Source: Frankia umida (GTDB taxonomy: Bacteria; Actinomycetota; Actinomycetes; Frankiales; Frankiaceae). From it: a stretch of DNA of 64,000 nt. The notes below the pieces were generated by a model. That model saw nothing but the letters and a program-made list of their open reading frames with translations. It was not told the origin of the DNA and searched no databases. The number at the start of each line of letters is the position of its first letter. The stretch's first letter is position 1. The position numbers and the translations under genes are program-made. Below are positions 25,202 to 36,032 of this stretch, in pieces. Location: positions 1-64,000 of the forward strand of contig NZ_JALKFT010000019.1 in assembly GCF_023242945.1 (NCBI RefSeq), read 5' to 3'.

Positions 25202-28009
25202 ATCCAGCAGACCACGTCCCACCGGGGCGGACTCGTCGCCGGCCCGCACCGCACCGCGCAGGCCCGCCATCGTGGACGGAACAACCGGCGCGCCTGCGTC
25301 CACCCCCAGCGGGAGGAGGTCGGGGTCGTCGTCCGGGGCGTCGAAGGGGCGCGGCTGCGGGCCCGTCCCATCGGCGGACCAGCGCAGTTCGACGCAGACG
25401 ACCCCCTCGGCCATGGACGCCGTCGAACGCACCAGGCCGGCGCCGGCGGGACCGAACTCGCCGAACCGGCCGAAGTCACCCAGGGTCGGGCCGCGGCCGT
25501 TCCCCGGTGCGGACGCCGTCGCCGCCCGCACCGGGTAGGACAGGTAGATCTCGGCCCGATCCGCATCGAGATAGGCGGTGAGCAGCACCGTCTCCCGTCC
25601 GATGGAGGACAGCACCGCCGAGACGCGGGCCAGCAGTTCCGCGCCGACCGCCGGGGGGATCGCGGTGAACCGGCCGTCGTTCTGCACGGTGACGGCGACC
25701 CCCCGCGCCTCGGCCGCCTCGATCGGACCAGCGAGGTCGGCCAGGACCTCCGGGCCGGCGCCGGTCAGCTCCCGGCGCAGCGCCCGGGCCTGCGCGGTGC
25801 ACCGCGCGCGGGTGTCGGGGGAGTTCGGATCCAGCCGGTCAGCGGCGATGTCGCGCAGCAGGGGCAGGAAACGGGCGTCGAGCTGGGCGAGGCGGGCCTC
25901 CCGGTCCTGGCGCAGCGCGATGTCGAGAATCCGCTGGTCGGTGACGCCGGCGGCCAGCCGCTCGGAGCGCGCCCGTTCCTGCGCGCTGGCCCGCAGCACC
26001 GGTCCGAACATCGTGACCAGCACCTGCGTCATGATCAGGGCGTAGACCGCCCCGGCGAGGCGGGCCAGCACCAGGTGATCGTGACGACCGCCCAACGCCA
26101 GCACGAGCATGGTCATCGCCAGCGCCGCGAGCCCCGCGGCGGCGTACCGCTCCCGGCGACGGCGCGACAGGACGGCGAACGCCAGCCACAGCGGGTTGAC
26201 CATGGTCGTGGCCCAGCACACGATCACCTCATCGGGCCGTTCCACGGTGTTGAACGCCCCACCCACCGCGGAGCCGATGGCGAGCAGCACCGCGCCACGG
26301 GCCTCCGCCGGGCGCAACGGCCGACGTTTGCTGATCCACGCCGTCGCCCCGATGGCGAGGAACGTCGCCAGCCAGATGACCATCGACAACGGCACGGACC
26401 GGGCCTGATCCCGGTGGATGATCACCGGGATCAGTGAGGCCAGCCAGCCCACCACCACCGCGACCGCGAAGCCGCGCCGGGCCGTCGTGCTCAGCTCCTC
26501 CTCGATCCGGTCCACGGCCGCCGCCGCCGACTCGGCCGCGGGCGCCGCGCCCGCACCCTCCGAAGACGGCGCACCCCCCGAAGACGGCCCGTCGACCTGG
26601 AGCGGTGCGCCGCCGGGAAGCAGTGCGCCGTCGAGAAGCAGTACGCCGTCGGCGGGCAGCGCGGCGGTGGACGCGGGTTCGGCCCACCCTGACATGTGGA
26701 CGGGCACCCGCGGCGGTCCGTCCCAGGCCAGGGTGATCTCGGTGCCCTGGCCCGGCGCCGACGTGATGCGGGCGTCCCCGCTGACCGCGCGCATCCGGGC
26801 CGACACGGAGCTGCGCAGGCCCAGGCGGACGCTGTTCGCCGCGACCTCGTCCGGTTGGAAACCCCGCCCACGGTCGATGATGCTCACCCGCAGCCGGCCC
26901 GGTTCGAGCAGCGTGACGACCCGGGCCTCGTCGGTCCCGGCGTGGAAGCGCACGTTGCGCAGCGCCTCCCCCGCGGCCAGGACCACGGCCGTCGCCACCT
27001 CGTCGGGCACCCAGCCCACGCCGGTCCCGTCCGCGGTGGCATCGATCGTCGTGTCGCGGGAGACATGGTCGACGGTGATCTTCAGGCCGGCGGCGCTGGC
27101 CTGGGTCACCGTCCGGGCGAGGCGCTCGAGCAGACCGGGGCCGGACCGGCGGGCGCCGACGGGCCGCGACCCGAGGTGTTCCTCCACCTCGCGCACACTC
27201 TGCGCGCACTGCTCGCGCAGGAGCCCCGCGGGCATGTCCTCGGCCATGCCGATGCCGGTCAACGTGTTGAGGATCGTGTCGTGCAGCAGGCGTTCGCTCT
27301 CCTGCGCCGCCCGTTCGCGCGCCTCGGCGACCAGCATCCGTCGACGGCGCGCCGTGGACTTCTGCTGGCGCAGATCGGCGTCGTCGGCGACCCGGAGCAG
27401 CCGCATGAGCGCGTAACGCAGCAAGGTCGCGATGACGATCAGGATCAGCGTCGCCGCGAAGACCTGCGGCCGCTGCCCCACTCCCGTGACGAGATGGACG
27501 ACGCCCAGCAGCGCCACGGCACCCAGCAGGGCCCGCCGGGTCAGCGAGAAGGCCGCGGTGACCGCCGCGGTGAGGGCGGCGACGAACACCAGCGAGGACG
27601 GATCACCGCGCACCGGATCCGGCACGATCCAGGGGGCCAGGGCGACACCCACCGTCGCCATCAGCACGTCCAGCCTGGCGAGCACCGATGGGATGCGGAC
27701 CGACTCCCCGGAGTCCTCCCGCTCACCGTCGAGGCCCGGCACCGCACCGGCGGCGGGATCGGCGGCGGACGCGGAATCGGCGGGCCGGTCGTCCGGGCGG
27801 GCGTCGGCGAGCTGGGGGCGCAGCAGGATGAGGACCAGCACGCTCCACGCGAACATCCCGGCCGCCCCGGCGACCGCGACCGGATGGTCACGGTACCGGT
27901 CGAACCAGACCGCGACGGACGACACCAGAAATGCCAGGTGCACCATCCGTAGCTGGATGGCGCACCGGACCATCACCCTTGCCAGTGCCTGCACGGAACG
28001 TCCGTTCAT
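25118..28009 (-). CDS. Large orphan histidine kinase with two membrane modules
   Basis: 963 residues, about twice the usual size. The first half has several membrane helices (about 15-220) with a charged loop, then a HisKA_3-like dimerisation helix with the probable phospho-acceptor in RLLHDTILNTLTGIG (about 246) and a HATPase_c domain (AGEALRNVRFHA, IIDRGRGFQPDE, GLRSSVSARMRAV, GQGTEITLAW). The second half repeats the plan: helices at about 515-680, then a cytoplasmic region with a degenerate ATPase-like fold lacking the G boxes. It looks like two fused sensors, one of them inactive. No response regulator gene is nearby. The ATG at 28009 has no clear ribosome binding site; a GTG five codons in, with GGA before it, is an alternative. 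Confidence 0.75.
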   Translation of the reverse strand: MNGRSVQALARVMVRCAIQLRMVHLAFLVSSVAVWFDRYRDHPVAVAGAAGMFAWSVLVLILLRPQLADARPDDRPADSASAADPAAGAVPGLDGEREDSGESVRIPSVLARLDVLMATVGVALAPWIVPDPVRGDPSSLVFVAALTAAVTAAFSLTRRALLGAVALLGVVHLVTGVGQRPQVFAATLILIVIATLLRYALMRLLRVADDADLRQQKSTARRRRMLVAEARERAAQESERLLHDTILNTLTGIGMAEDMPAGLLREQCAQSVREVEEHLGSRPVGARRSGPGLLERLARTVTQASAAGLKITVDHVSRDTTIDATADGTGVGWVPDEVATAVVLAAGEALRNVRFHAGTDEARVVTLLEPGRLRVSIIDRGRGFQPDEVAANSVRLGLRSSVSARMRAVSGDARITSAPGQGTEITLAWDGPPRVPVHMSGWAEPASTAALPADGVLLLDGALLPGGAPLQVDGPSSGGAPSSEGAGAAPAAESAAAAVDRIEEELSTTARRGFAVAVVVGWLASLIPVIIHRDQARSVPLSMVIWLATFLAIGATAWISKRRPLRPAEARGAVLLAIGSAVGGAFNTVERPDEVIVCWATTMVNPLWLAFAVLSRRRRERYAAAGLAALAMTMLVLALGGRHDHLVLARLAGAVYALIMTQVLVTMFGPVLRASAQERARSERLAAGVTDQRILDIALRQDREARLAQLDARFLPLLRDIAADRLDPNSPDTRARCTAQARALRRELTGAGPEVLADLAGPIEAAEARGVAVTVQNDGRFTAIPPAVGAELLARVSAVLSSIGRETVLLTAYLDADRAEIYLSYPVRAATASAPGNGRGPTLGDFGRFGEFGPAGAGLVRSTASMAEGVVCVELRWSADGTGPQPRPFDAPDDDPDLLPLGVDAGAPVVPSTMAGLRGAVRAGDESAPVGRGLLDSAGRGMVEQPGGGGERRATFRRDQTDA

Positions 28010-28168
28010 ATCGCATAAGTGTGGACGATCTGGCTACCCGCGCCGACACCCGGGACGCGCGACAGGCCGCCGCGGGCCGATCTGGCCGAGGAAAAGCTCC
28101 GAGTAAACCCAGATGTCCGCTGCTGTGGACATGTGTCTGCCGTCCCCCGACGCCGTGCTCGCTCGGGG

Positions 28169-29407
28169 CTACGGCATGGGGCCCACCGCTGTCCGCGCGA
28201 TCTCGGCCAGATGGTCCCCGCTGTCGCCGTAGGCCGCCGCGAGTCGTTTGGCGCGCTTGTAGAAGAAGTGGGTGTCGTGCTCCCAGGTGTAGCCGATGCC
28301 ACCGTGGTACTGGATCATCGCGGCGGTGACGTCCCGCGCGGTGTCATTGGCCTTGCTCTTCGCGATCGCCACGGCGAGCACCGCGTCGACCCGGTCGACG
28401 TCCACCGGGTCAGCCAGCTCCGTGGCGTCGGCGGGGGTGTTGGCAGGGGTGTCGGCGGGGGTGGAGTCGACGGCGTGGGCGGCGAACAGGACGGCGTGCT
28501 CGGCCATGGTGACCGCGACGTGCAGGTCGGCGAGGTGATGCGCGAGCGCCTGGAAGGAGCCGACCGGACGACCGAACTGGACGCGGGCGCTGTCGTAGGC
28601 GACCGTGCGCCGCAGGGCCTCCCGGGCGAGACCGACGAGATCAGCGGCGGCCAGCACCGCGCCGCGGCGCAGCAGGTCGGCGAGGGCCGCGTCGTCGGAG
28701 CCGGGCAGGCGCCGGCCCAGCACGCCCTCGAGGGTCACCGCGGCGAGGCGGGTCGTCCCGTCGAATCCGGACTGCGGCGCCACCCGCACCCCCACCGCGC
28801 ACGGATCCACCAGATACAGGCCGACGCCGTCGACGGGCACGACCGCCGGGCCTCCCGTGGCATCGGCGTCCGCGCCGGGCGCCGTTTCCGGGGCGGCTTC
28901 CAGGGCGGCGACGACGAGCAGGTCGGCGACGGCGGCGTACTCGACCCCGCTGGCCATCCCGTACAGGCGGCCGTCCGAGGTGGCGCGCACGGCGATACCC
29001 GGCCGGCCGAGGCCGCCGCCGGGGCCACGCAGCGCGACCGTGGCGACGAGCTCACCGCCCCCGAGGGGACCCAGCACCGCGGTGGCCTGCGCCGACGAAC
29101 CGAACCGGCGCACCGCCTCGCCGGCGAGCACGGTCGACGCCCACGGTCCGGGCAGCACGCCGGCGCCGAAGGCCCGGGCGATCACCTGCGCGTCGACCAG
29201 GCCGAGGCCGAGGCCGCCCTGGTCGACGGGCACGCACACCGACAACCAGCCCTGGTCACCGATCGTCCGCCACAGTTCGCGGGGATGGCCGTCGCCGCCG
29301 GTGTCCTCGAACACCGCCCGCACCGCCGTCAGGTCGAAGCGATCGGCGAGCACGTCACGGACGGTCTCGGCCAGGGCACGCTGCTCATCGGTGAGAGCGA
29401 AGAACAC
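28169..29407 (-). CDS. Acyl-CoA dehydrogenase, probable non-catalytic subunit
   Basis: 412 residues from the GTG at 29407, preceded by GAGGAG nine bases upstream. It has the ACAD fold: FALTDEQRALAETVRDVL at the start, GWLSVCVPVDQGGLGLGL, SARVQFGRPVGSFQALAHHL for FAD contact and HGGIGYTWEHD near the end. It lacks the FSEPxSGSD motif, and at the position where its partner has FERG it has LRRG, so the catalytic Glu appears to be missing. This matches the inactive subunit of heteromeric FadE enzymes such as those of actinobacterial sterol side-chain degradation. It follows the other subunit by 25 bp. Confidence 0.8.
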   Translation of the reverse strand: MFFALTDEQRALAETVRDVLADRFDLTAVRAVFEDTGGDGHPRELWRTIGDQGWLSVCVPVDQGGLGLGLVDAQVIARAFGAGVLPGPWASTVLAGEAVRRFGSSAQATAVLGPLGGGELVATVALRGPGGGLGRPGIAVRATSDGRLYGMASGVEYAAVADLLVVAALEAAPETAPGADADATGGPAVVPVDGVGLYLVDPCAVGVRVAPQSGFDGTTRLAAVTLEGVLGRRLPGSDDAALADLLRRGAVLAAADLVGLAREALRRTVAYDSARVQFGRPVGSFQALAHHLADLHVAVTMAEHAVLFAAHAVDSTPADTPANTPADATELADPVDVDRVDAVLAVAIAKSKANDTARDVTAAMIQYHGGIGYTWEHDTHFFYKRAKRLAAAYGDSGDHLAEIARTAVGPMP

Positions 29408-29432
29408 GGGCGCGGGCTCCTCGGGACGGGCC

Positions 29433-30626
29433 TCAGGCGAGGCGGGTGTTGGGCAGGCCGAGCACGCGTTCGGCGACGATCGAACGCTGGATCTGGGATG
29501 AGCCACCCCAGATGGTGACCGACCGGGTCCAGAAACTCTCCCGCCGCAGGGCGGTCAGATCCAGACCGCCGAACTCGCCGAGCGGATGGTCCAGACCCAC
29601 ATCCGCGCCGAGCACCTCGTCGAACGTGTCGAACAGGCCCTGGTAGGCCTGCGACCACTGCAGTTTGGTCACCGACGAGGCGAAGCCGAGGTCCCGGCCG
29701 CGTTCGACCTCGGTCAGCACGTGCAGGGCGTGGTAGCGCAGGCACTCCAGCTCCACCAGGCGGCGTGCCAGGGACTGGCGGACCGACGGGTCACGGTCAC
29801 GGCCGAGCGCGCGGGCGACCTCGACGATCTGGTCGTAGGCCCGGCGGAAGTCGGTGTACTGGCCCATCGCGGACGCCCCACGCTCGAACGACAGCAGCAG
29901 CATCGCCGTCGCCCAGCCGTTGCCGAGGCCGCCGACGCAGTCCGCCGCGGGCACCCGCACATCGGTGAAGAACACCTCACCGAACTCGCTGATCCCGCTC
30001 AGCTGCCGGATCGGGCGCACCTCGACACCGGGTGAACGCAGGTCGATCAGCAGCAGCGACAGGCCGCGGTGTCGACTCGCGGCGGGATCGGTGCGCACCA
30101 GGGCGAACATCCGGTCGGCGTGGCGGGCCGACGTCGTCCACACCTTCTGGCCATGGACGAGGAAGTCGTCGCCGTCGCGTTCGCCCCGGGTACGCACCGA
30201 GCCGAGGTCCGAGCCGGATTCGGGTTCGGAGAAACCCTGGCACCAGATCACGTCGTTGCGCAGCATCGGCGCGAGGATCCCGGCCTTCTGCTCGGGCGTA
30301 CCGACGGCCATCACGGTCGGCGCCAGGAACGTCAGGCCCAACGGGTTCACCGAGCGGGGCGCGCGGGCGCGGGCCAGTTCCGCGTCGGCCAGGGCGGCCA
30401 TCGTGGGCGAACCGCCGCGCCCGCCGTACTCGGTCGGCCAGTCGATCCCACCGAAACCGGCCAGGGCCTTACGCCGCTCCCAGCCGCGGCGCAGGTCGAA
30501 GGACTCGTCCTCGCCCAGCGTGGTCCAGAAGCCCGGTGCCGCCCACGCCGCGGGCAGCTCCGCGGCCAGCCAGTCCCGCAGGTCACGACGGAAATCCGCC
30601 ACTTCGGGTGGGTAGGTCAGATCCAC
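29433..30626 (-). CDS. Acyl-CoA dehydrogenase, catalytic subunit
   Basis: 397 residues from about the GTG at 30626. Typical motifs: WCQGFSEPESGSDLGSVRT for FAD and substrate, VHGQKVWTTSARHADRM, LLSFERGASAMGQY with the probable catalytic Glu, and WGGSSQIQRSIVAERVLGLP at the C-terminus. It introduces the alpha-beta double bond into an acyl-CoA; pairing with the next gene suggests a bulky or branched substrate, as in FadE pairs for steroid side chains. No other beta-oxidation genes lie next to it, so the substrate is open. Confidence 0.85.
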   Translation of the reverse strand: MDLTYPPEVADFRRDLRDWLAAELPAAWAAPGFWTTLGEDESFDLRRGWERRKALAGFGGIDWPTEYGGRGGSPTMAALADAELARARAPRSVNPLGLTFLAPTVMAVGTPEQKAGILAPMLRNDVIWCQGFSEPESGSDLGSVRTRGERDGDDFLVHGQKVWTTSARHADRMFALVRTDPAASRHRGLSLLLIDLRSPGVEVRPIRQLSGISEFGEVFFTDVRVPAADCVGGLGNGWATAMLLLSFERGASAMGQYTDFRRAYDQIVEVARALGRDRDPSVRQSLARRLVELECLRYHALHVLTEVERGRDLGFASSVTKLQWSQAYQGLFDTFDEVLGADVGLDHPLGEFGGLDLTALRRESFWTRSVTIWGGSSQIQRSIVAERVLGLPNTRLA

Positions 30627-30847
30627 GTGGTCAACCCCATCTGTCGGCTTCGTCGCTTCCCCCCGCCAGCGCGCAGACAGTGAGACGGTAGTACCCGACG
30701 GCCGGCCATGTGTCGGTGGACGGTCCTCTGGTCCCCGACACCTCATCGTTCACGGAGCCCACAGGCGACGGTCACCGCGAGCCGGCACGATGGACCCGCA
30801 CGATGGGACCGGCCACCGCCAGCGCCGCACGAAGGAGGATCACCGTC

Positions 30848-32689
<1,842 letters not shown>

Positions 32690-32789
32690 ACCGCGCGGAC
32701 GGCGGGGAATGGCCCGGCGGGGCGAGATCGGGGGCACCCCGATGTCACCCGGGGGTTTTACCGGGGCCGGGCGCGGAACGACGTCCACC

Positions 32790-32933
32790 ATGGGAACTGT
32801 TCTTTGGTTGATCGCGGCGATTTTCGTCATCGCCGGTGTCGTGACAATCGTGCGCGGCGCACTGCTTTACGGCATCGTGCTCATCGTGGTCGGGCTGCTC
32901 ATTGGCCCCGGGGGTGTTTCCATCTTCGCCTGA
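32790..32933 (+). CDS. GPGG-motif small membrane protein
   Basis: 47 residues, nearly all hydrophobic: two predicted helices (WLIAAIFVIAGVVTIV and YGIVLIVVGLLI) and the C-terminal GPGGVSIFA. The Gly-Pro-Gly-Gly ending marks a family of tiny actinobacterial membrane proteins of unknown role. It lies 100 bp after glpD and before a hairpin terminator. Confidence 0.75.
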   Translation: MGTVLWLIAAIFVIAGVVTIVRGALLYGIVLIVVGLLIGPGGVSIFA

Positions 32934-32948
32934 GCCGCACGGGGCTCA

Positions 32949-32989
32949 CACCCGCGTCGCTTTCGGGCCATGTCCGGGCGGCGCGGGTG
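32949..32989. terminator. Hairpin between convergent genes
   Basis: 12-bp stem, CACCCGCGTCGC (32949-32960) with GCGGCGCGGGTG (32978-32989), one G-T pair, in the 71-bp gap between the small membrane protein and the convergent oxidoreductase. No T tract. Confidence 0.65.
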
Positions 32990-33004
32990 GGTCCCGTGGT
33001 CGCG

Positions 33005-34468
33005 TCAGAGGCCGTATTCCTCCAGAAGTCCCAGCCACACCTCGCTGACCGTCGGAAATGCCGGCACCGCGTGCCAGAGCCGATCCAGTGACACCTCGCC
33101 GACAATGGCGACGGTTGCCGCGTGCAGCAGTTCCTGGGTGTCGGCGCCGGTGAACGTCGCCCCGACCACCACCCGTCGGTCCTCCTCGATGACCAGCATC
33201 GACGTGCCGACCGCACCCGTTCCCCGCACCGACGCGCCCGCCACCCCGCCGGTCGGGACACGAACCGCCCGCACCGCGAGCCCCGCCTCGCGCGCCGCCC
33301 GTTCGGTCAGTCCCACCGCCGCCACCTGCGGGTCGGTGAAGGTCACCCGTGGCACCGCCCGCCCGTCGGCATGGTCGCGGGCGGGCCGTCCCGCGCTGTC
33401 GTGGCGTCCGACGATGACGTCCGCGGCGATGCGGGCCTGGTACTTGCCCATATGGGTGAGCAACGCCCGGCCGCAGACGTCGCCGACGGCGTACAGCCAC
33501 CCCTGCGGGACCGCCCGGGCCCGCAGGTGCTCGTCCACCTCGACGAACCCGCCGGGACGCGACCCGATCGTCTCGAGGCCGAGGTCGTCCGTCGCCGGGG
33601 TGCGCCCCGCCGCCACCAGGATCTCGTCCGCGACCAGTTCCCGTACCACCCCCGCCGGACCGGTGACCTGGACGGACACCTGCGGACGGCGCTGGTCGGC
33701 CCGGTGTGCCGGCGGGCGGTGCACCGCCGTCGCGCGGGTGTCGACCAGCACGGTGATGCCCTCGGCCTCGAACGCCGCCCGTACCTCGTCGCCGACGAAC
33801 TCCTCCTCGCGGGCCAGCAGCCGCGGCGCTCCCTCCACGACGGTGACCGACTCGCCGCCCAGCCGTCGAAACGCCTGCGCCAGCTCGGCTCCGACCGCCC
33901 CGCCACCGAGGACGACCAGGCTGCGCGGCACATGCCGGGCGCCGGTCGCCGACCGGTTGTCCCACGGTTCGGCCTCCGCCAGCCCCGGCACCGGCGGGAT
34001 CGTCGCCCGCGTTCCCGTGGCCAGCACCACCGCCCGCGACGCCACCAGCAGCCGTTGCCCGCCGTCGGCCAGGAACACCCGCACCTCACGTGGCCGGCCG
34101 GTCAGGCGGCCCGTGCCCCGCACCAGTTCGACGCCGCGCTCGGTCAGCCACGGAACCTGGCCGTCGTCGTGGTAGTCGCCCACCAGCTCGTCGCGGCGGG
34201 CGAGGACGGCCGCCACATCCAGCCGCCCGGTGACCGCCGCGGCCGCACCCGGTACCCGACGGGCCGCCGCGAGCACCTCCCCCGGGCGCAGCAGGGTCTT
34301 GCTGGGGATGCACCCCCAGTAGCTGCACTCGCCGCCGACGAGTTCCCGCTCGACGATCGCCACCGCGAGCCCCGCCCGCGCGCACCGTCCCGCGACGTTC
34401 TCCCCCGCCGGCCCGGCGCCGAGCACGATCACGTCCACACCCGCGCCGTCAGTGCTGGTCCCGTCCAT
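33005..34468 (-). CDS. Pyridine nucleotide-disulfide oxidoreductase (LPD/MerA-like flavoprotein)
   Basis: 487 residues from the ATG at 34468 with GGAGG five bases upstream. FAD-binding VIVLGAGPAGENVAGR at the N-terminus, redox-active disulfide in GGECSYWGCIPSK (about 47-58), second Rossmann motif VVLGGGAVGAELAQAF, FAD motif YAVGDVCGRALLTHM and a C-terminal dimer domain. The end of lipoamide dehydrogenases (HxHPTxxE) is changed here to WHAVPAFPTVSEVW, so true lipoamide dehydrogenase activity is uncertain; a thiol, quinone or metal reductase is as likely. It stands alone and is divergent from the 6-phosphogluconate dehydrogenase gene. Confidence 0.85.
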   Translation of the reverse strand: MDGTSTDGAGVDVIVLGAGPAGENVAGRCARAGLAVAIVERELVGGECSYWGCIPSKTLLRPGEVLAAARRVPGAAAAVTGRLDVAAVLARRDELVGDYHDDGQVPWLTERGVELVRGTGRLTGRPREVRVFLADGGQRLLVASRAVVLATGTRATIPPVPGLAEAEPWDNRSATGARHVPRSLVVLGGGAVGAELAQAFRRLGGESVTVVEGAPRLLAREEEFVGDEVRAAFEAEGITVLVDTRATAVHRPPAHRADQRRPQVSVQVTGPAGVVRELVADEILVAAGRTPATDDLGLETIGSRPGGFVEVDEHLRARAVPQGWLYAVGDVCGRALLTHMGKYQARIAADVIVGRHDSAGRPARDHADGRAVPRVTFTDPQVAAVGLTERAAREAGLAVRAVRVPTGGVAGASVRGTGAVGTSMLVIEEDRRVVVGATFTGADTQELLHAATVAIVGEVSLDRLWHAVPAFPTVSEVWLGLLEEYGL

Positions 34469-34942
34469 GGGCGCCTCCCAGGCTGCCGTCGGCCGACGTC
34501 CATCCAGCCGACGTCCGGCCGTTACCTCGTCCCGCCAGGATGACCATGGCCACCTGGCCGTGACCATTCGACACGGCTACCACCCTCGCCGCGGCCGCTA
34601 CCCCCGTCTCGGCCGCGTGCTCTGGCACGGTCGGGTCCGTACCGTACGCGGGCCGACCATGCTGATCCGTGAACGGCGAGGCCCGGCGGCGAGGCGGGGC
34701 CGGCCCACCGGCGATGGGAGCGGTACGAAAGGTGCGACGGTGACGAGAAGCACTCCGCCCGATCGGACGCCACGCCGACCGCGATCGGGAGACCCGCGGT
34801 GTCAAGGGAACAATGGCAAGACAAGCCGAAGCACGGTCCGGTCCGGTTGCCCCATGTCGTCGCGATCCCCGTCGACGGGACCGCACGCCATGGCGTGTCA
34901 TCGGGACCGGACCACCGAGAACGAGACGAGCGGGGAGACGAG
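34469..34942. promoter_or_regulatory. Divergent intergenic region upstream of gnd
   Basis: 474 bp between two divergent starts with no gene I can support. It contains direct repeats of CCGACGTCC (near 34492 and 34508) and a near-palindrome around ATGACCATGGCCAC...GGCCGTGACCAT at about 34540-34567. Promoters for both neighbours must lie here, but no confident -35/-10 pair is visible. Confidence 0.4.
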
Positions 34943-35959
34943 ATGCAGCTCGGGATGGTCGGACTCGGCCGAATGGGTGCGAACCTGGTGCGCCGCCTGA
35001 TCCGCGACGGCCACGAATGCGTGGTCTACGACGTGAACGCCGACGCCATCAAGGCCCTCGAGGCCGAAGGCGCCACGGGGGCCCGGACCCTCGCCGAGTT
35101 CGCCGAGGCCCTGCGCCCACCACGCGCCGCGTGGATCATGGTGCCGGCGGGCCTGACCGGCGAGACCGTGGCCAAGGTGGCCGAACTGTTCACCCCCGGT
35201 GACATCATCATCGACGGTGGCAACTCCTACTACCGCGACGACATCCACCGGGCGAAGGAGCTCGCCGGGCGCGGCCTGCACTACGTGGACGTCGGCACCT
35301 CCGGCGGCGTGTTCGGCCTCGAGCGCGGCTTCTGTCTGATGATCGGCGGTGAGACCGACGTCGTCGCCGGACTCGAGCCGCTGTTCGAGACGATCGCCCC
35401 CGGCGTCGGCGACGTGCCGCGCACCCCCGGCCGTACCGGCGAGCCGACCCAGCCGGAGAAGGGCTACCTGCACTGCGGCCCCGCCGGCGCCGGCCACTTC
35501 GTCAAGATGGTCCACAACGGCATCGAGTACGGCATGATGGCCGCGTTCGCCGAGGGCCTCGCCATCCTCGACAAGGCCAACATCGGCCACGAGATCGCCG
35601 AGCACAACGCCGAGACCACACCACTGGCGAACCCGGAGTACTACCAGTACGACCTGGACACCGCCGCGATCTCCGAGGTCTGGCGGCGCGGCAGCGTCGT
35701 GGCCTCGTGGCTGCTCGACCTCACCGCCACCGCCCTCGTCGAGGACCCGGAACTCACCGAGTTCTCCGGCCGGGTCTCCGACTCCGGCGAAGGCCGCTGG
35801 ACGGTGCTCGCCGCCGTCGACGAGGGCGTGCCCGCCCACGTGCTGACCGCCTCGCTCTACGAGCGCTTCAGCTCCCGCGGCGAGGGCCTGTTCGCCGACA
35901 AGCTCCTGTCCGCGATGCGCAAGCAGTTCGGTGGTCACGCCGAACAGCACAAGTCCTGA
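34943..35959 (+). CDS. gnd: 6-phosphogluconate dehydrogenase, decarboxylating (short form)
   Basis: 338 residues from the ATG at 34943, with GGGGAGACGAG upstream. Rossmann motif MVGLGRMGANLVRRL, IDGGNSYYRDD, the substrate motif VDVGTSGGVFGLERGFCLM, the catalytic Lys in HFVKMVHNGIEYGMM (about 187-201) and DSGEGRWT near the end. It converts 6-phosphogluconate to ribulose 5-phosphate and CO2 in the pentose phosphate pathway. The length is that of the dimeric GndA type rather than the 470-residue enzyme, and Asp-Val-Asn after strand 2 favours NAD over NADP. Confidence 0.93.
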   Translation: MQLGMVGLGRMGANLVRRLIRDGHECVVYDVNADAIKALEAEGATGARTLAEFAEALRPPRAAWIMVPAGLTGETVAKVAELFTPGDIIIDGGNSYYRDDIHRAKELAGRGLHYVDVGTSGGVFGLERGFCLMIGGETDVVAGLEPLFETIAPGVGDVPRTPGRTGEPTQPEKGYLHCGPAGAGHFVKMVHNGIEYGMMAAFAEGLAILDKANIGHEIAEHNAETTPLANPEYYQYDLDTAAISEVWRRGSVVASWLLDLTATALVEDPELTEFSGRVSDSGEGRWTVLAAVDEGVPAHVLTASLYERFSSRGEGLFADKLLSAMRKQFGGHAEQHKS

Positions 35960-35985
35960 CCCGGACGGCCGACCGCTGACGCCTC

Positions 35986-36021
<36 letters not shown>

Positions 36022-36032
36022 CGGCTGGCCGG

